In this document: piece after piece, positions 1-12,900 of the stretch
How the letters are laid out: each line of letters begins with the position of its first letter
Numbering within the stretch: the stretch's first letter is position 1
Assembly: GCA_903813345.2 (NCBI GenBank)
Contig: CAIIXF020000009.1
Span: 5,574,030 to 5,638,029 of the forward strand
DNA length: 64,000 nt
Reading direction: 5' to 3'
Source of the DNA: Owenia fusiformis
Lineage: Eukaryota; Annelida; Polychaeta; Sabellida; Oweniidae
Made by a program: the position numbers and the translations under genes
Notes under the pieces: generated by a model
The model's database searches: none
The model's input: the letters and a program-made list of their open reading frames with translations, nothing else
Told to the model about the DNA's origin: nothing

Positions 1-371
1 TATGTAGGTTACCTCTATATACCACAAGGTTTTTAGGCAATGTAGACCATGCCCTAACAACAAAAATAAACAAATTACTAAATTTTTGTGTAGGCAATTT
101 CAAACTCGACAGTTTTTCTCTTATTTCATGTTATCCCCGGGCATCAATTTGCAAAGACTACGTTCAAAATATACATTACTGAATGTATCACCGAATGCGA
201 TGCTTACATAAATTGTCCGTCCTTTCATTGATACACAGTAGTAGAAAATAATGCACCAACCTTAGTTTTCTCTTCCATTGCGGCCATTTTATTGGATAAA
301 TCAGTGAACGTAGCTGTCCAACCTCGTTTTCAATGGCGTAACCGTCATGCTATAACACCGTGTATCAGAAC
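1..371. other. Intergenic, no gene seen
   Basis: AT-rich sequence with no supported exon, RNA gene or repeat boundary. The phrase 'cggccatttt' near 282 resembles the satellite unit found from 650 onward, so this may be flank derived from the same repeat family. Confidence 0.4.
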
Positions 372-1975
372 ATACTATTTCAAAGCATGTTTATTAGTGG
401 GATCAGTTAGGACAATAAAACCCTAGAATTGCACTTGCTATATATAATTAAAGCACAATTGTTTGACAGAAGTATCATTGATACATATATATTTATATCT
501 AACGAAGTGGTATTGAAAAGTGGCCCCAATTAATGATAGCAGCCCTCGAAGATTTTGCACATTTACATTGAGCCCCATGTTAATTTATCAATCTTCTACA
601 GACCCCCTGCAGAACAGTTCTAGAGTAACTAGAAAAACAGCAACTCCACGGAGTAGCAAATCCCACCGAAATAAACGTATTTAGATTATTAGTGGCCATC
701 TTGAAAATTCCTTCTTGAGCAGAGCTTGTTTGTCCCTAAGCATCAACATATAAAATGTAAACCATATCCATAAATTAAAATTTGAGTTATCAAAGATTAC
801 ATTCTTTTTTACTAAAAATGGCGGCCAATTCTGCAGTCATTTTGAAAATCTTTCTCGAACAGAGCTATAGTGTCCCTAGGTATCAGCATATAAAATTTGA
901 ATTAAGAAAAATGGCAACCATTTTGAAATTCAGCTGCCATTTCGAAAATTCTTCCTCGAACAGAGCTACTGTGTCCCTACTGTGTTCGCTGGTATCAGAG
1001 TTATCAAAATGTTATGTTTTTTTACGATAAATGGCCACCATTTTGAAATTCAGTGGCCATCTTGAAAATTCATTTTTGAACAAAGCAACTGTGTCCCTAG
1101 CCATCATCATATAAAATTTGAACCAAATCCGTTCACTGGTATTTGAGTTATCAAAGATTATGTTTTTTAACGAAAAATTGCCGTCATTTTGAAATAAAGC
1201 GGCCATCTTGAGAATTCTTTGTCGAACATAGCAACTGTGTCCCTAGGCATCATCATATAAAATTTGAACCAAATCCGTTCACTGGTATATGAGTTATCAA
1301 AGATTACGTTTTTTACGAAAATTGTCCGCTATCTTGAAATTCAGCCGCCATCTTGAAAATTATTTCTTGAACAGAGCTACTGTGTCCCTAGGCATAATCA
1401 TATAAAATTTGAACCAAATCCGTTCACTGGTATTTGAGTTATCAAAGATTACGTTTTTTACGAAAAATTGCCGCCATTTTGAAATTAAGCGGCCATCTTG
1501 AAAATTTTTGTAAACTTTTTGGGAAAAGGACATTTTATTAAAGCCATGTTAATAGCTCTTTATAATGGCAGTCAATGGGAATTTTCCAAAATTCAACGGT
1601 CAATATCTTTGGAACTAGGCAAAAGAAAAAATTTAACCCTTCTTATTTTGAAGATAATCATATAATTATAACACACTGGGAATATGGGCTTTATTATACT
1701 AGAACTGTTCTGCAGGGGGTCTTTAGAAGATTGATAAATTAACATAGGGCTCAATGTAAAAATGCAAAATTTTCAAGGGCTGCTATTATTAAATGGGGGC
1801 ACTTTTCATTACCACTTCGTTAGATATCAAAACTATATGTATTAATGATATATTGGTCAAAAAATGGTGCTTTATATATAGCAAGTGCAATTGAACAGCT
1901 AACTGACCCCACTATATGTTGAACTACATTATTAGCCAAAGTGGTTCAGACTTTATTTGGGGGCTTTAACGAAAT
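372..1975. mobile_element. Foldback (TIR) element with internal satellite
   Basis: Positions of about 385-640 recur as an inverted copy at about 1,690-1,935. Landmarks on the left arm are 'gtgggatcagttag', 'attgcacttgctatatata', 'ctaacgaagtggta' and 'cccctgcagaacagttcta'; all appear reverse-complemented, in reversed order, on the right arm. The right arm runs further out to 'gggggctttaac', a terminus shared with another element at 18,148, so the left end looks truncated. No transposase is visible, which points to a non-autonomous DNA element. Confidence 0.75.
650..1510. repeat. Tandem satellite, about 150-190 bp unit
   Basis: About five diverged units in direct orientation fill the centre of the foldback element. 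Each has 'ggccatcttgaaaatt', 'gaacagagctactgtgtccct', 'atataaaatttgaacca' and 'gagttatcaaagatta'. The short open frames at 782-1030 (plus) and 1012-1206 (minus) lie inside the units and follow the repeat, so I do not treat them as genes. Degenerate relatives of the unit lie in a ferritin-gene intron at about 11,930-12,560. Confidence 0.8.
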
Positions 1976-2954
1976 CGTGATATTGCATTTATATTTTTAT
2001 TATTCTGATAAAATCATTTTGCTCCGCAACATTGTTCATAATTATCTTTTATTATTTTCTAAAAATTAGATAAAGGAAGCTGTGTTTCTGATTAAGAAAG
2101 AAACGTGATAAACGGTAACTTATTATGCAAAACCGATCATTTCGAGTTTAGGACGTTCGCACATTTCGCATTAACTTTGTATCTGATCAGAAATGGACTT
2201 TCGGCGAATTTCGTGCAGAAGTACCATTGACATTGTCATTGTTTGTGCTGGTTCATTTTCTCTGCGAATCAGCAGCTTTTAAGTCAAAAATAAATTATTT
2301 GAAAGTATTGAAATTTCTTGTTAAACGACCTGCTCCGTCTCATCCAAATTAGTCGATGACATCCCGTAATTTAATATGGTGTGTTGGTCAGAATGTCGTA
2401 CAAATCATGAAATTTCTGAAATTCTGTCCAACGAGTTAGGCCCATGAAATAGGTATGATAGTACCCCACACAAGTTTTTGATAAAAACTTTGACCCATGT
2501 CACTTATCCCATCAATGATGGGAGAAATAAGTGACATTTTTCAATAGAAATTAATGCCCAACTCATCTCCAATCGTTGCTGCCCATTTCAATAAAGACGC
2601 AAATTAATTTAATATCATGCAAAGAATGGAGTCTCTGGTAATGCCATAGCGTTGTTGTTGAAATGAACACAACACTGTGTGCTTCATTCTATATATTCAA
2701 ATGATGAAATTACACGTATCGTATTCAGAACAGAACAACAATGTTGACAGAGATATTCAAATATATGGTAAAAATAAGCACATAAAACGACATACACTTT
2801 CGATGGAAGAACAATTGCATTGAATTCCATTTATAAAACAGGGGAAATGATTTGCAGTTATATGGCGCCATCTGTATGAATGACTTGCACACTATTTATA
2901 TGTAACATGTAACACAGTGTATTCAATAAAAAAAAATTATAAATTAGTCTAGGC
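1976..2954. other. Intergenic; one hairpin, no gene
   Basis: No supportable exon. The only structure noted is a hairpin at 2,499-2,535 with arms GTCACTTAT / ATAAGTGAC and an inner CCCATCA / TGATGGG pairing. Confidence 0.45.
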
Positions 2955-5185
2955 TCTTAGTTTTTTTGTTCAAAACGATGAAGAAATTAAGCCATTATGA
3001 TTTGATGAATATATTGATTGTTTGAAATAAAAAAATCCACCCGAGCAAGTTTGTCGGTCACTTTTTGTCCCTTAAAATTATCTTTTGCCCCCACCCCCAG
3101 GGGGTAGCAGGGGGTCAAAACGAAAAAAATTAAAAAGTGTAAAATTTTCTAGGTGGAGTGGGCCACTCCTTTCACCCCCATAAACCAATTGGAAAGTTTG
3201 GAAGTTGCATTTGTTAATTTTAAAGACTTAAAAGTGCCCAGAAATCACCAAGTGACATAATGAAATCATAAACATTTCTCGCACCCCACCCCAAAAGCGA
3301 AAGCATCCATTTACTCAAACACATTAAAAGTGCTCAGAATTAACCAGACAGCATCTTGAATTAGTTAAATTTTCCTGTGCTGTCCCCTCGCTCCCCTAAG
3401 AAGAAAATGATTGTATTGATTGATTGAAACACTTGAAAGTGTCCAGAAATCTCTGAGTGTGATCTTGAACTGGTAAAAGTTCTCGGGTGAACATTTATGA
3501 CCTTACTAGCACACCCTCCCCCTATTCCATTGTTTCTCCAAACCGACCCCCCCCCCCCCCCCTGTGACTTACACGATTTGACTTACGCTGCAAAAAATTG
3601 ACAATTTTATATTCTCGTAGTGGGAACCGCACCCCCCTTGGAGAAAAGTGTCTTACGGGCCTGATAACGAACATTTGTTTTCAGAATTTTAAATTATTAC
3701 CAATATTTTGATCACTTAATGTCCAGTGATTCTTGTTGGTAACATGGATTTTGATGATATTTAGTCATAATTCTAAGATCTTTTCATTTTTATTGATGGA
3801 AAATACAACAAGTGAGCACTGATATCATTCTATAAGCTCAATGAATTTCAAACTATAGGAATCATTTAATACAGAGAAAAATTCTTAGCCAACTAAGCCA
3901 AGAAGCAAGAGGGAGGGGGGTAGTCCAGGATCTTCATGTTCTTTCTTGTTTGAATTCCTGCAGAAATTAAGCCATTAAATTTCATAAATATTTTGATTTT
4001 AGATGAAAAATCCATCTGAGCAAGATTCTCGCACACTTTTTGCCCCAAAATTTATGTTTTACTCCCACCTCTGGAGAGGGTCCGGGGGAGGGGAGTTAAA
4101 CTCTAAGGAAATATTTTGAGCAAACTCTTTCCCAGATTTTCATGAAATAACTGTTACTATTAGGTAATGACCATAAGCATTAGTAATATGTGTTTATTAT
4201 AGGTAATGACCTTTGGAATTAGTTGTTTTATTGCAAAATTGATATTTTAACCCTCGATATCCACCTTTTCAAGTTTTGTTAACATTAATTTTGAGGATAT
4301 TATATCACTATTCTAAGATCTTTTGATGTTTAGTCAAGCAAATTCAGCTAAAAAAGGTCCAATATGAATCTTTATGTCCAAACTAATTTCATATTATAAC
4401 AAATATTGATGATGCAGAAAAAAAGATTTTGCCTATTCAGTGTGTACACGGGGGGGGGGGAGGGTTAACCATCTCTCCCTGATTGTCTCGAGAAACTGGT
4501 TTTGAAATTATTGTTTCACTCATTTAACAAGAGACAATCTTATGTTTTCTTAAATCAATTTGAGCGATCTAGTTTATCAAGCTAGCAAAATAAATAGTAA
4601 ACTAAATGCTAATACCCTGAAAATTTGCAATTTACCATAACTGTGCCTCAAATTAAACATGTTTTTTCTCCTCGGTCTTATACTTACATAGTCAAACAGC
4701 TTTATGTTAATGTAGCATGGCATTTCGAGGCCATTGGGTTTTTTCATGGTCAAAGTTTACCATAAATATACTTCAACCATATTATTTAATTGCAAGAAGG
4801 ATGAATCAATTCATTGTTTAAATCCACCATAAGATGCACAGAATACCATGATTGGCCATAGTTTATGATGACCTATCTATGAGTATGAAATACCTTAAAA
4901 GATCATGTAGGTAAAAATCAAGTTAAATTGTACATTTCTCAAGGGACCCCCACACAAGGATCAGTTTTTGAACAATATGTTAATAGACGTACTTAATAGT
5001 AGTAGAAATCTCATGGTTGAAGCAATACAGTAGGTAATAATGCATGTGCATGTATGACTCATTATATTATTAAATCCCCCCATTGACACCGGGTTGATGG
5101 GGTGGAGTAATGTTTATATGAACTTATATGTTCATATTATCTGGATACATCACTGTTATAATTTCTGGATCTATAAAATGATATA

Positions 5186-6725
5186 TCAATAATATTACAA
5201 TGCAAGACATCTTAAACATGATGCATCAGTATAGCATTAAATGGCGCTTCAATTATCATCCGGACAAATGTAAGGCCATCATATTTAGTAATAGTCGTGC
5301 CACTCAACAGGCAGGAATAGACTTACAACTTGGAGGTCGTACAATAGATGTAGTCCAAACAACACAACATGTCGGCCTTCCAATGTCGAACTACAACAGT
5401 AATAGAGAACTGATAGAGTCTGCACTATCAAAAGGAAAGAGAGCAATGAATGCATATGTTGGGACAACAACACACACCCAGAACCCAACCAACCCCCTCA
5501 CTGCGTCTAAGTTATATTGGTCTGTCAGTATGCCTTCTATGACGTATGGAATGGAACTTGTCCCCCTCAGTGAAACCGATTATAAGATGCTCGAGCAGGG
5601 ACATAGAAGTATCTGCAAACAACTACAAGGCCTGCCAGTAACCACATCTGACCCAGCTGTCCTACCCCAACTAGGCTGGCATACTATGACGGCGACTATA
5701 GTAGTGGCTAAAATGATGTTCCTGCTACAACCTCTATCTCATGTATCAGGTTCGATCTTCCGTACCATAGCAATAAAGCGTATCACGAAGTTCAGATATG
5801 ACAGTAACCCGCTACACAAAATGTCACCTATTGGTGACATAATGACACTCGCATCACGGTTTGGCATATCAAACGTGATATATGAAATGATGGACAGTGG
5901 TGAAGTTCCCCCCAAAACTACCTGGAAACGATATATTAGGAATATAGTAAGGACTTTTGAATACAACATGTGGAGAAGAGAACTTATTACATATCATAAA
6001 TTAACATTATACCGAACTGTAGTCACTAGTACAAAACCGTTTGCCTGGTGGGAAATAGCTAGGCAGGACTGTAGATACATTAAGAGATGCACCCTGATGG
6101 TACGACTGCTCACGGGTCAAGGAGAACTCCGAGCTATTACCGGTGAGTGGGAAAATATTCCTGTGTATGATCGCATATGTGGAATATGTGACATGCAACG
6201 CATTGAAACTCTGAAGCACTTCATCTTGGAATGCCCAAGATACTGCTCATTAAGAACAAATACAACAAATATATTACATATAGGATACCCAATGGGAGAC
6301 ACATGACTTACATACTGAAGCTACGGTGCATATTTGGAGGAGATGAGACTCTAACAAACGAAGATCTTAAATGCATCTCAACAGCTGTGCAAAATATGTA
6401 CATTCTAAGGATGGAGTGATACTGTAACACGAAACACCAATCAGGATGTCAACAAAGAGGCGTGATTGGCACTCCTGGTGATGTCCTAGACAACTGCTTT
6501 TGTATATAATTTCCTTCTCATTTTGAAATCGTAATGGATCGCAGAGTGGTGCAGTGGGACCCCCAGGGGAGAACATGGGCTAACCAGGGGGGTTCTGCTG
6601 TATCAATGCTTTCCGCTTGTCTTTGTATTTTTATAAATCTTTATTTTTATTACTTTTATTATATACTCTAATAATATATTATCTCCATAATTGGAGGGGC
6701 AATAAATATAATAATAATAATAATA
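5186..6725 (+). mobile_element. 5'-truncated LINE inserted in a repeat unit
   Basis: The insertion interrupts one of the roughly 350-bp units of the surrounding element: unit sequence ('ggatacatcactgt', 'ggatctataaaatgatat') stops near 5,185 and resumes after 6,725. The inserted piece has an ORF2 C-terminal coding region, a 3' UTR of about 400 bp and an (AAT)n tail at about 6,705-6,725, typical of non-LTR retrotransposons with simple-repeat tails. The 5' truncation removes the endonuclease and the catalytic YxDD part of the reverse transcriptase. Confidence 0.8.
5200..6306 (+). pseudogene. Non-LTR retrotransposon ORF2, C-terminal part
   Basis: The 368-residue open frame begins just downstream of where the YxDD catalytic box of a LINE reverse transcriptase would lie. 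Its first 35 residues match the usual post-catalytic segment (N-x-Y-H-P-D-K-C-K, then F-S-N-S-R). It continues through the thumb region and ends with a cysteine-rich motif C-x2-C-x7-H-x4-C near residues 322-338, typical of LINE ORF2 tails. The starting ATG is probably an internal methionine exposed by truncation, so this is a dead fragment. The intact 1.1-kb frame suggests a fairly recent insertion. Confidence 0.8.
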
Positions 6726-6744
6726 TATGAATTTTTCATTGGGT

Positions 6745-8000
6745 TCCAGTATGTACACAACAATGAATGTGGAGAGGGGGGGGGCTTAAAAAGATTTATA
6801 TCACAAATAAATTCTAAATACCCTACAGAATACCTATAAAAAGTGAAGTTTACATGAACAGACCATCTAAGGCATGATAAAAAAAAGTTTGCACAAATAC
6901 TAGAATTGTACTCACAAAATACTTTTTCATAATGACCCCTACCCCCTGTTGAAGAATGGGTTGGGATCTTGTGATTTTTTTCTCAGTATTGATCAAACAA
7001 ATCACTGTCTTACTTTCTTGATCTATCAAATGATACGTGAGCAATGTTTTTGAAAACTATGATTGGATATTCTTGATAATAGGTATATTCAACACTGAAT
7101 GGGGGGGGGGGTAGTATAAAGCTTGAAATCACAAGTAAATTCCAAATATCTTTCAAAATGTCTCATAAATAGCAAACTGTACATTAATTGGCCATTTCAA
7201 GCATGATAAAAAAGAGTTTGCAAATCATAATATAATCACTAGATAGTTTTTCATGTTGACCCCTACCCTCTGTTGAAGAAGGGGTGAGGCTGTTATGATT
7301 TTTTCTCAACATAAATAGGACAAATTACTGTCATACTTTCTGGATCTATGGAATGATTTTAGAACAATGCTGTGGAATTATTTCATATGCTTTAATGTAC
7401 TATTGCAAAAGTTATGGGAGAATCCTCTTGAAATGAGGTACACTCAACATGGAATTAATGGTAGTAAAAGGCTTAAAATAACAAATTAATTTAAAATATC
7501 CTGCAAAATGTCTGATAAATAGTAAACTTAATATAAACTGACCACCTTAGGCAAGATAAAAAGATTTTGAACAAATAATGTACTCACAATTTTTTTTCAT
7601 ATTTACCCCCTCCCCACTGGTGAAGAAGGGGTGGGTTTGTTGGATTTATTCTCTCAACATTACATGGACACATCACTGTCAGACTAACTGGCTCTATCAA
7701 ATGGTACTTGAGCAAAGTTGGTATCAATATGCTGAAACAAAAGTTATGAGGGAATATTCTTGAAAATAGATATACTCAAAATTGAATTGGGGTTAGTAAA
7801 ATGCTTAAAATAATAACAAATAAATCTAAAATATCCTGCAATATTCCCAATAAATAGTGAACCTATATCAACTGACCATTTTGGGTATAGTTATGAGGAA
7901 CTCAGGTTATATATAGTGCCCACAAAAAATATTTCATTTTGGCCCCCAAATAATTTGGGGGAGGGGGTCTACCCTAATTTTCTCTTGCAATACCCACCCT
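6745..8000. repeat. Tandem repeat, about 350 bp unit, 3.5 copies
   Basis: Units start near 6,745, 7,083, 7,437 and 7,785 (partial). Shared blocks include a G-run, 'aaatatcctgcaaaatgtc', 'gacccctaccc...gttgaagaa', 'cactgtcatactttctgg' and 'atctatcaaatg'. Another partial unit lies at 5,050-5,185, left of the LINE. Short open frames here (for example 7,578-7,763) follow the repeats and are not genes. Confidence 0.8.
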
Positions 8001-8543
8001 TCAACTTGCTCGGGCGGATAAAATTTATTGCAATATAGAGTTGTTTCACCATACAACAATTCACGATTTCTTCATCGTTTCGAACAAATCTTGTACTAAA
8101 TGGCATTGATATGTTTATGTTTTATTGATACGGACAACACAAAGACAAGAGAAAATAATGCATCGACGATTACAGAAGCAATGATCTTGAAGTAATCTTG
8201 AATCATCTTGAAGTAATGTGAAATAATTATGAACTGGGAAATGGCTGTTCATTTCGTGTCACTTTCGATTAATAAGAAGTATTTGACTATTATTCTTTGT
8301 TAATGTATGTGGATGTCTTAGTTCATATACGCTATTTTTTATTTTTTTTTATTAAAAATATTTATTCTCTAAAATTAAAATCAAATACATAATAACACTT
8401 AACACTTTTAATAAGTGTATCAGCGTGAAAACATTTAAATATTAACCAAATGGAAATGAGAAAAAAAGAACAATTTAAAAATATTTACTCAGTTAAATTA
8501 GAATAAAATTGATAACAATATATAAAATCTACATATATGTTTG

Positions 8544-8929
8544 TCAGTAATTCAGTTCATGATAGGTTGATGTCATATGAATTTTAAAATTCTTTTTAAA
8601 ACAGTTAATGGAAGGTAATGTTTTCAAAGAAGTTGGCAGATTATTCCAAAGCTGAGCACCTGAATATTTTATTGAGTTATGACCTATAGTTGTTCTAAAT
8701 TTTTTCATGTGAAGACAATTTTGGAATCTTGTCTCATGTTCGTGAAATATCAAATTTGGAGTAAAATAATTTTCAAATATGTCAAAAGGAAAGCCATCGG
8801 GTTTTGTTGTGTATTGATAAAGAAATTTTGCAACTTCAAGCTTATGTATGTCAAAAATATCTAGAAAATTGAGTTGTTTAAAAAGAGGTGGGCTATGTGC
8901 TAAAAAGTCAGAATTAATCTTCGAATTTT
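8544..8929 (-). pseudogene. LINE ORF2 3'-terminal fragment
   Basis: Reading minus from about 8,929 to the stop at 8,544 gives about 128 codons in one frame. The end has the layout common to many non-LTR ORF2 tails: T-R-x-x-N, then R-T-T-x-G-x-x-S-I-K-Y-x-G-A-x-L-W-N-x-L-P, then a lysine/phenylalanine-rich end. A stop lies just upstream and no RT core is present, so this is a relic of a 5'-truncated insertion of a different LINE family from the one at 5,200. Confidence 0.7.
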
Positions 8930-9920
8930 ACATCATTCAATATCCTACAAGCTTACCATAGTTTGGTGTACACATGTGCTAAATATCAGGGAGTATTCCC
9001 TCTAAAATGACAAAGATATGAGGTAGAATTCTATATTAGAGTGAAATAAAAAAGATGCTGTTATAGTAAATAGGTGTGACAATAGAGGTCAAAGGTCAAA
9101 TATTTGGCTTGTTGGATTCCCCTTAACCTTGATATGTAGAGAATCAACCATACCACTTGTTTAGAATGGGTGTAATACTCTTTTGAAATTAACTATAGCA
9201 TCAATAAGTACCCGAATGTACACACTATTTTCAAATATCATATCTCATTTCTACCGAAAACTAAAATTCAGACGCTTTTTTAGCATAATTGGGTCACTGA
9301 ACTTAATTACCCCTCTCAGCCTATCTGGGTTCAAATCCTTAAAGATTCTCTATTTGACATTGAATTTGTTAATTCAAACCTAAAAATAATCCATTCTGGC
9401 CATATGGGTATTTGTCATTTTGAAATGGATTTTCATATAATTAATAAATGACCTTTATAGACGAAACGGTTAATATCTAATTTTGCATTCACTAAAAATT
9501 CAGTGAATACAAAATACAGAGGTCAGATTCTTACAGCTGACCCTTTTAGCTTTCCAATGGTGTATTGGAACCTTAGTGCAGTGGTGGTCATTAATAACAC
9601 CCTAGTTTGTTCAACTATATAATATGGTATATAGCGTTGACAAATTAGTTTATCCTACTTTTTGACACGGAATGTAAAGTAATACGGAACAAACATAATG
9701 TGACAATTTTATATAATTTCATGTAATTAAATTTATATGCTTATAATTGTGATCATCAAAGTTGAGATGTGTCCTCGCAGCTTTTAGTGACGTTATCTGG
9801 AAAAGGGCAAAAGCCAGTTATCAAGGCAACAGATCGAATATTTTCTTTAGTTTCTATCTTCAATATATTTGTTACTGTTTATTTCAAAACATTAAAAGTG
9901 TTACGGACACTTTGATATTC
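8930..9920. other. Intergenic; short mariner-end relic
   Basis: About 8,960-9,015 ('acacatgtgctaaatatcaggg' split by 'agtattcc', then 'atgacaaagatatgagg') resembles the subterminal sequence of the mariner-like element ending at 22,204 and is probably a truncated copy. Nothing else was recognised up to the ferritin-like gene. Confidence 0.4.
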
Positions 9921-12900
9921 TTATCCGTGAGGGGCTGGACCAAAGTTCCATTTTTCAAATTTGTCTAATAAGAAGACTCCAATTCCGTCAGGACCATTTC
10001 GTTTGGCATTTGTCACGTGACCTCCCATCTTCTTGACTATTTCGATCCTGTCGTTCAACAATCGTTCAATGTAACCAGTAGTCTGGAAAGTATATTGAAG
10101 GATATAATTAAATAACGCAGATGCAAGTAGGTAGTTACCAGTTTTACCACCAGGTGGCTCTTTCGGGTCAGATAGCACGGTGGGTATAGTACAAAATTCC
10201 CTTTAACTTAAATTACATCTGTTTTTAGTGTTCAATTTTCATATAACATGTATCTAATAGTTATGCAAATTAAACGTCCAGTAAAAGAAAATGTTATCTG
10301 TCCAATACAAGAAAAGATATTTCACTTTTTGTGATTTTGCATGGGGAATGAACCCGAACTAGAAGTCAAATTTTCAAAACAAATTAAATTTTCAAACAAT
10401 TTTCGAAACCATATTTCGAGATGTACCTTAACAATCATGTAGGTTTCAAATATGACATCAATTACTAAGGGTGTCGAGTGCACACGTTTTGTACTTTACA
10501 TTGTTATATTATGAAATAAACTATAAACTAACTATAAACTAACTAACTTTGACTGAATTTTGAATATTTAATGACGTAAATCAAGATTTTTTATTTATGA
10601 TTGTTTTGATAGCAAGTCGTGCCTGCTAAATGAATGCATAGGGTATGTGATGAGAACGTAGTGTGTCTCGTTTCCTATTGTCATTTCTATAGTAAAGACC
10701 ATAAATCGCTAAGAATGATAGGTTCTCCGTCAGCAGCCTAATGGGGGGGGGGGGGGCTATCGGTTGCGCCTCGGGTTGTGCCAAAATGTTATATAGTGTT
10801 CATTTAGTGGTGTGGGTTGTGCTCCATTACGCTATGTGATCGTGATCAAACTAGTATGCCAAATGGTACAAGTTATCCACTTGGGCCTTCTTCCCAGCTT
10901 CTTTAGAGGCCCATAAATGTCCAACAGTCCTTAATGGCCTAGCTCTGCTTGAGTCAATACAGTAGATTGCTTCCCGGTAAAAGGTCCTCGTAGATCATTG
11001 CTTTACACATTTTCAATACAATTCTTTTTCGCCTCCTCGGATTACCAAATATTCTCAAGTTGCTTTTTCTGCTATATCGACTATTGTGGTAGGTATGAAT
11101 CGATGAGTGGTGTTTTTAAAGTCGAGATATGTCACTCTTCACTCTAAAGTTCTCAGTTGCCTTCATTTAACCTGAGATCTCTCCCTTTACGATTAGTTCC
11201 AACAGCTCTATTCTAAAGTCAGCGAGGCTCTGGCCGTCATCGCTGTTTTCGTTTGATGGTCGTATTTTTGCCAATAGCGTTGATATGTTTCATTCCAAAT
11301 TGTAAATTGTAGCAATAAAATAATAAAAACTACAGCTTACGATTTAAACGTATCTAAATGCTTTGCATTACCCATTTGTGCTAGTGAGCTTTGAATCTTT
11401 CTTTGAAGTCGTATTGCATTGATTAATTTTAAATGAAAAGCAGATCCAATTGCAACCAAATTTTGTCAAACCAGTCAATGCCTTTAATTTTTACGTCACC
11501 TGCATTCTAATTAATAGATCAGATGGACATTGACTTACCCCTCCATCATTTGTTTCTTTCGCTTTGGTGTAGACATCATTGTAACACTGTAGTACTTCTT
11601 TGGCATTTGAAAGAGCTCTTTCAAGTGCAAAAAGAGGGTCTTGCCAATTGGTTGTCGAAGGTCCCTGAAATAATTGCATTATTGTTGTTTAATGTACATT
11701 TACTACATTATCTCATCGTCTTAAATTCATTTTCAAAACTAACAATTTGAGAGTGGTCAATCAGTCCATTTTAACATTTTTTTGAAAGCGTTGGCAATTG
11801 TAGAAAAGTAGGATAATATCAAAGTCTATGACAGAGTGACCCATTTTCAGAAGAATCGCGAAATAGATTAGCAAATCCTACCGAACAAGACTCATTCAAT
11901 TCATTTTTTGAGTCCTTTGCCAATAAGGCATTGGCCATTTTTAGTCAAATGGTCATATTTGAAATTCCTTTTTGAGCAGATCTTTTTGCCAATGTGACTT
12001 TTACCAAAATGGTAGCCATCGAATTGAACAGCTATATCGGTCATTTAAATTGACAACTCATCTTGAAAATTCCTTTTTGAACTAAGTCTTATGTCCCTGG
12101 AGTATTAGCATATTAAATAACCAATCTGTCATCTGGTATTCGATTTATTGAACATTATATTTTTCATGACAAGTGGCGGCCATATTAAAATGAGTGGCCA
12201 GATTAAAATTGCCTTCTTGAGCAGAGGTTCCTTGCCCATTAGTTATTAGCATAATAAATTTGGTCCATATACCATAACTTGGTCCATAAAGGGTTATCAA
12301 TATTAAAAATTACATTCTTAATGACAAATGGCGGTCATTTTGAAATTCAGTGGCAATCTTGAAAATTTCTTCTTGAGCAGAGTTCCTATATTTATGTCCC
12401 TATGTATCAGTGTACACATTTTTACAAACATGGCGGCCATTTAAAATTAAGCGGCCATATTGAAAATCCCTTCTCGAGCAGATGTTCTACACTCGTAAGA
12501 CATAAGCCTGTACAATTTGGACCAAACCCGTCAACCTTTATTTGAGATGGTCATCTATATCCATATATCTATATCCATACGAACTTCGTTGGGATAATAA
12601 CAGATCAGTGTGTTCAATGGATAAACAGTTATATAGTATACAAAAAGCATCAACAGTTTTGCTTTTTGAAAAGAAAGCAGTTTCCATCTAGACGTCCTCT
12701 CCCATCAAATACTTCAAAAATGCGGATTTTGGATTGCATTGATTCATCATTCCTTGCCATTATTGGTAAAATAATATAATCAAGTTATTTCTGAATTTCT
12801 TCAATTCACATTTCCTTGAAGGTCCCCATCATAATGATACTCCAAATACAATGCAGATTCAATGTAGTGTAATGGTGCTACACTAATTTTGTTCATTAAA

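Larger units (their letters stand above)
2955..8100. mobile_element. Large inverted-end element, about 5.1 kb, with nested LINE
   Basis: The left edge reads 'tgttcaaaacgatgaagaaat' followed about 60 bp later by 'ccacccgagcaagtt'. The right edge (about 7,995-8,095) carries the reverse complement of both in mirror order ('acttgctcgggcgg', then 'atttcttcatcgtttcgaaca'). A partial repeat of the left subterminal sequence occurs at 3,990-4,100. The interior has G- and C-runs, tandem units of about 350 bp and a separate LINE insertion, and no transposase. I read it as a non-autonomous DNA element enlarged by internal duplication and later insertion. Confidence 0.65.

Noticed and set aside
782-1206. 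Short open frames on both strands
   Set aside because: They lie inside the satellite units of the foldback element and follow the repeat, with no domain or splice context.
5821-5844. Palindrome ATGTCACC / GGTGACAT inside the LINE frame
   Set aside because: Only 8-bp arms within an otherwise intact coding frame. It fits the protein reading and needs no separate explanation.
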